Assembly (NCBI RefSeq): GCF_001662875.1
Contig: NZ_JPVZ01000005.1
Location: 1 to 64,000, forward strand
From: Thalassospira tepidiphila MCCC 1A03514
GTDB lineage: Bacteria; Pseudomonadota; Alphaproteobacteria; Rhodospirillales; Thalassospiraceae
Length of the DNA stretch: 64,000 nt
Direction: 5' to 3'
Below are positions 63,924 through 64,000 of this stretch, piece by piece (position 1 is the stretch's first letter; every line of letters begins with the position of its first letter). The notes below the pieces were generated by a model, which had not been told where the DNA came from, did not search any database, and saw only the letters and a program-made list of their open reading frames with translations. Made by a program: the position numbers and the translations under genes.

Positions 63924-64000
63924 TTAGACCGGAATTTCTTCCTGCCGCGCCAGTCGGATCATACGTTGAAGGATATCGGGTTCCTGTGCGCCGGACAGGG
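63924..64000 (-). CDS. 3' end of an unidentified gene
   Basis: On the minus strand a frame ending in TAA (63924-63926) is open to the window edge and encodes a C-terminus LSGAQEPDILQRMIRLAR followed by QEEIPV. Its codon use resembles neighbouring genes and it ends beside the mfd terminator. With 24 residues the family cannot be named. Confidence 0.45.
   Translation of the reverse strand, partial: LSGAQEPDILQRMIRLARQEEIPV

Noticed and set aside
1-64000. CRISPR arrays, insertion sequences, prophage or defence islands
   Set aside because: No regularly spaced repeats, transposase, integrase or phage structural motifs were seen; gene content and composition are uniform housekeeping chromosome.

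Overview
This window is ordinary, densely packed chromosome from a free-living alphaproteobacterium, most likely of the Rhodospirillales (Thalassospira-like is my guess from overall gene order and protein style; no database was consulted). The pointers are the order PIMT-like / rhodanese / tolC / popZ / valS, the block xthA-erpA-argS-SPOR-nagZ-M50-scpAB-tatABC-serS-surE-pcm-nlpD, the block yajC-secD-secF with NDUFAF3- and NDUFAF6-like genes nearby, the recG-sdhE-mfd cluster, a GTTC-N7-GTTC LexA box and an RpoH-type sigma factor. I see no prophage, transposon, CRISPR array, toxin-antitoxin pair or integration scar.

Layout. 1-105: end of a tRNA pair (Asn partial, Cys). 282-2723: a large Aer-like chemoreceptor with a C-terminal PilZ domain. 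3241-9216: PIMT-like protein, rhodanese, TolC, the polar organiser PopZ and ValS. 9425-12280: the p-aminobenzoate genes pabB, pabA, pabC, followed by an unusual degenerate EAL-like protein. 13644-14670: promoter, FMN riboswitch and ribB. 14754-15964 (minus): xthA and erpA. 16198-29266: long plus-strand run covering tRNA charging, cell-wall recycling, chromosome condensation, Tat export, protein repair and NlpD. 29326-30189 (minus): AAA ATPase. 30425-38442: SecDF/YajC, a DMT exporter, the Mth938 protein, a minus-strand flavoprotein, MscS and an NDUFAF6-like protein. 38589-44626: a secreted protein of unknown role, trmFO, an uncharacterised membrane protein and SOS-controlled uvrA. 44836-52053: class II aldolase, nagA and a divergent ugpBAEC ABC transporter. 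52198-55834: free-methionine sulfoxide reductase, ssb, Nudix, YchJ and rpoH with a long structured leader. 55925-64000: Nudix, DUF502, recG, sdhE, mfd and the edge of another gene.

Regulation visible in the bases: about sixteen strong intrinsic terminators; good sigma-70-type promoters before the PIMT-like gene, ribB, yajC, uvrA and rpoH; an FMN riboswitch; a LexA box on the uvrA start point; a repeated element over the erpA promoter; and two candidate translation switches. In one, a hairpin covers the yajC ribosome-binding site. In the other, an anti-Shine-Dalgarno inside a 13-codon leader ORF can pair with the rpoH ribosome-binding site.

No clearly new multi-gene system is present. The best leads are the rpoH leader, the yajC hairpin, the degenerate EAL-like protein with its cysteine-rich tail, the receptor combining PAS, periplasmic and PilZ domains, the NDUFAF3/NDUFAF6 neighbourhood, and the nagA-ugp intergenic region, which has repeated motifs but no local regulator gene.
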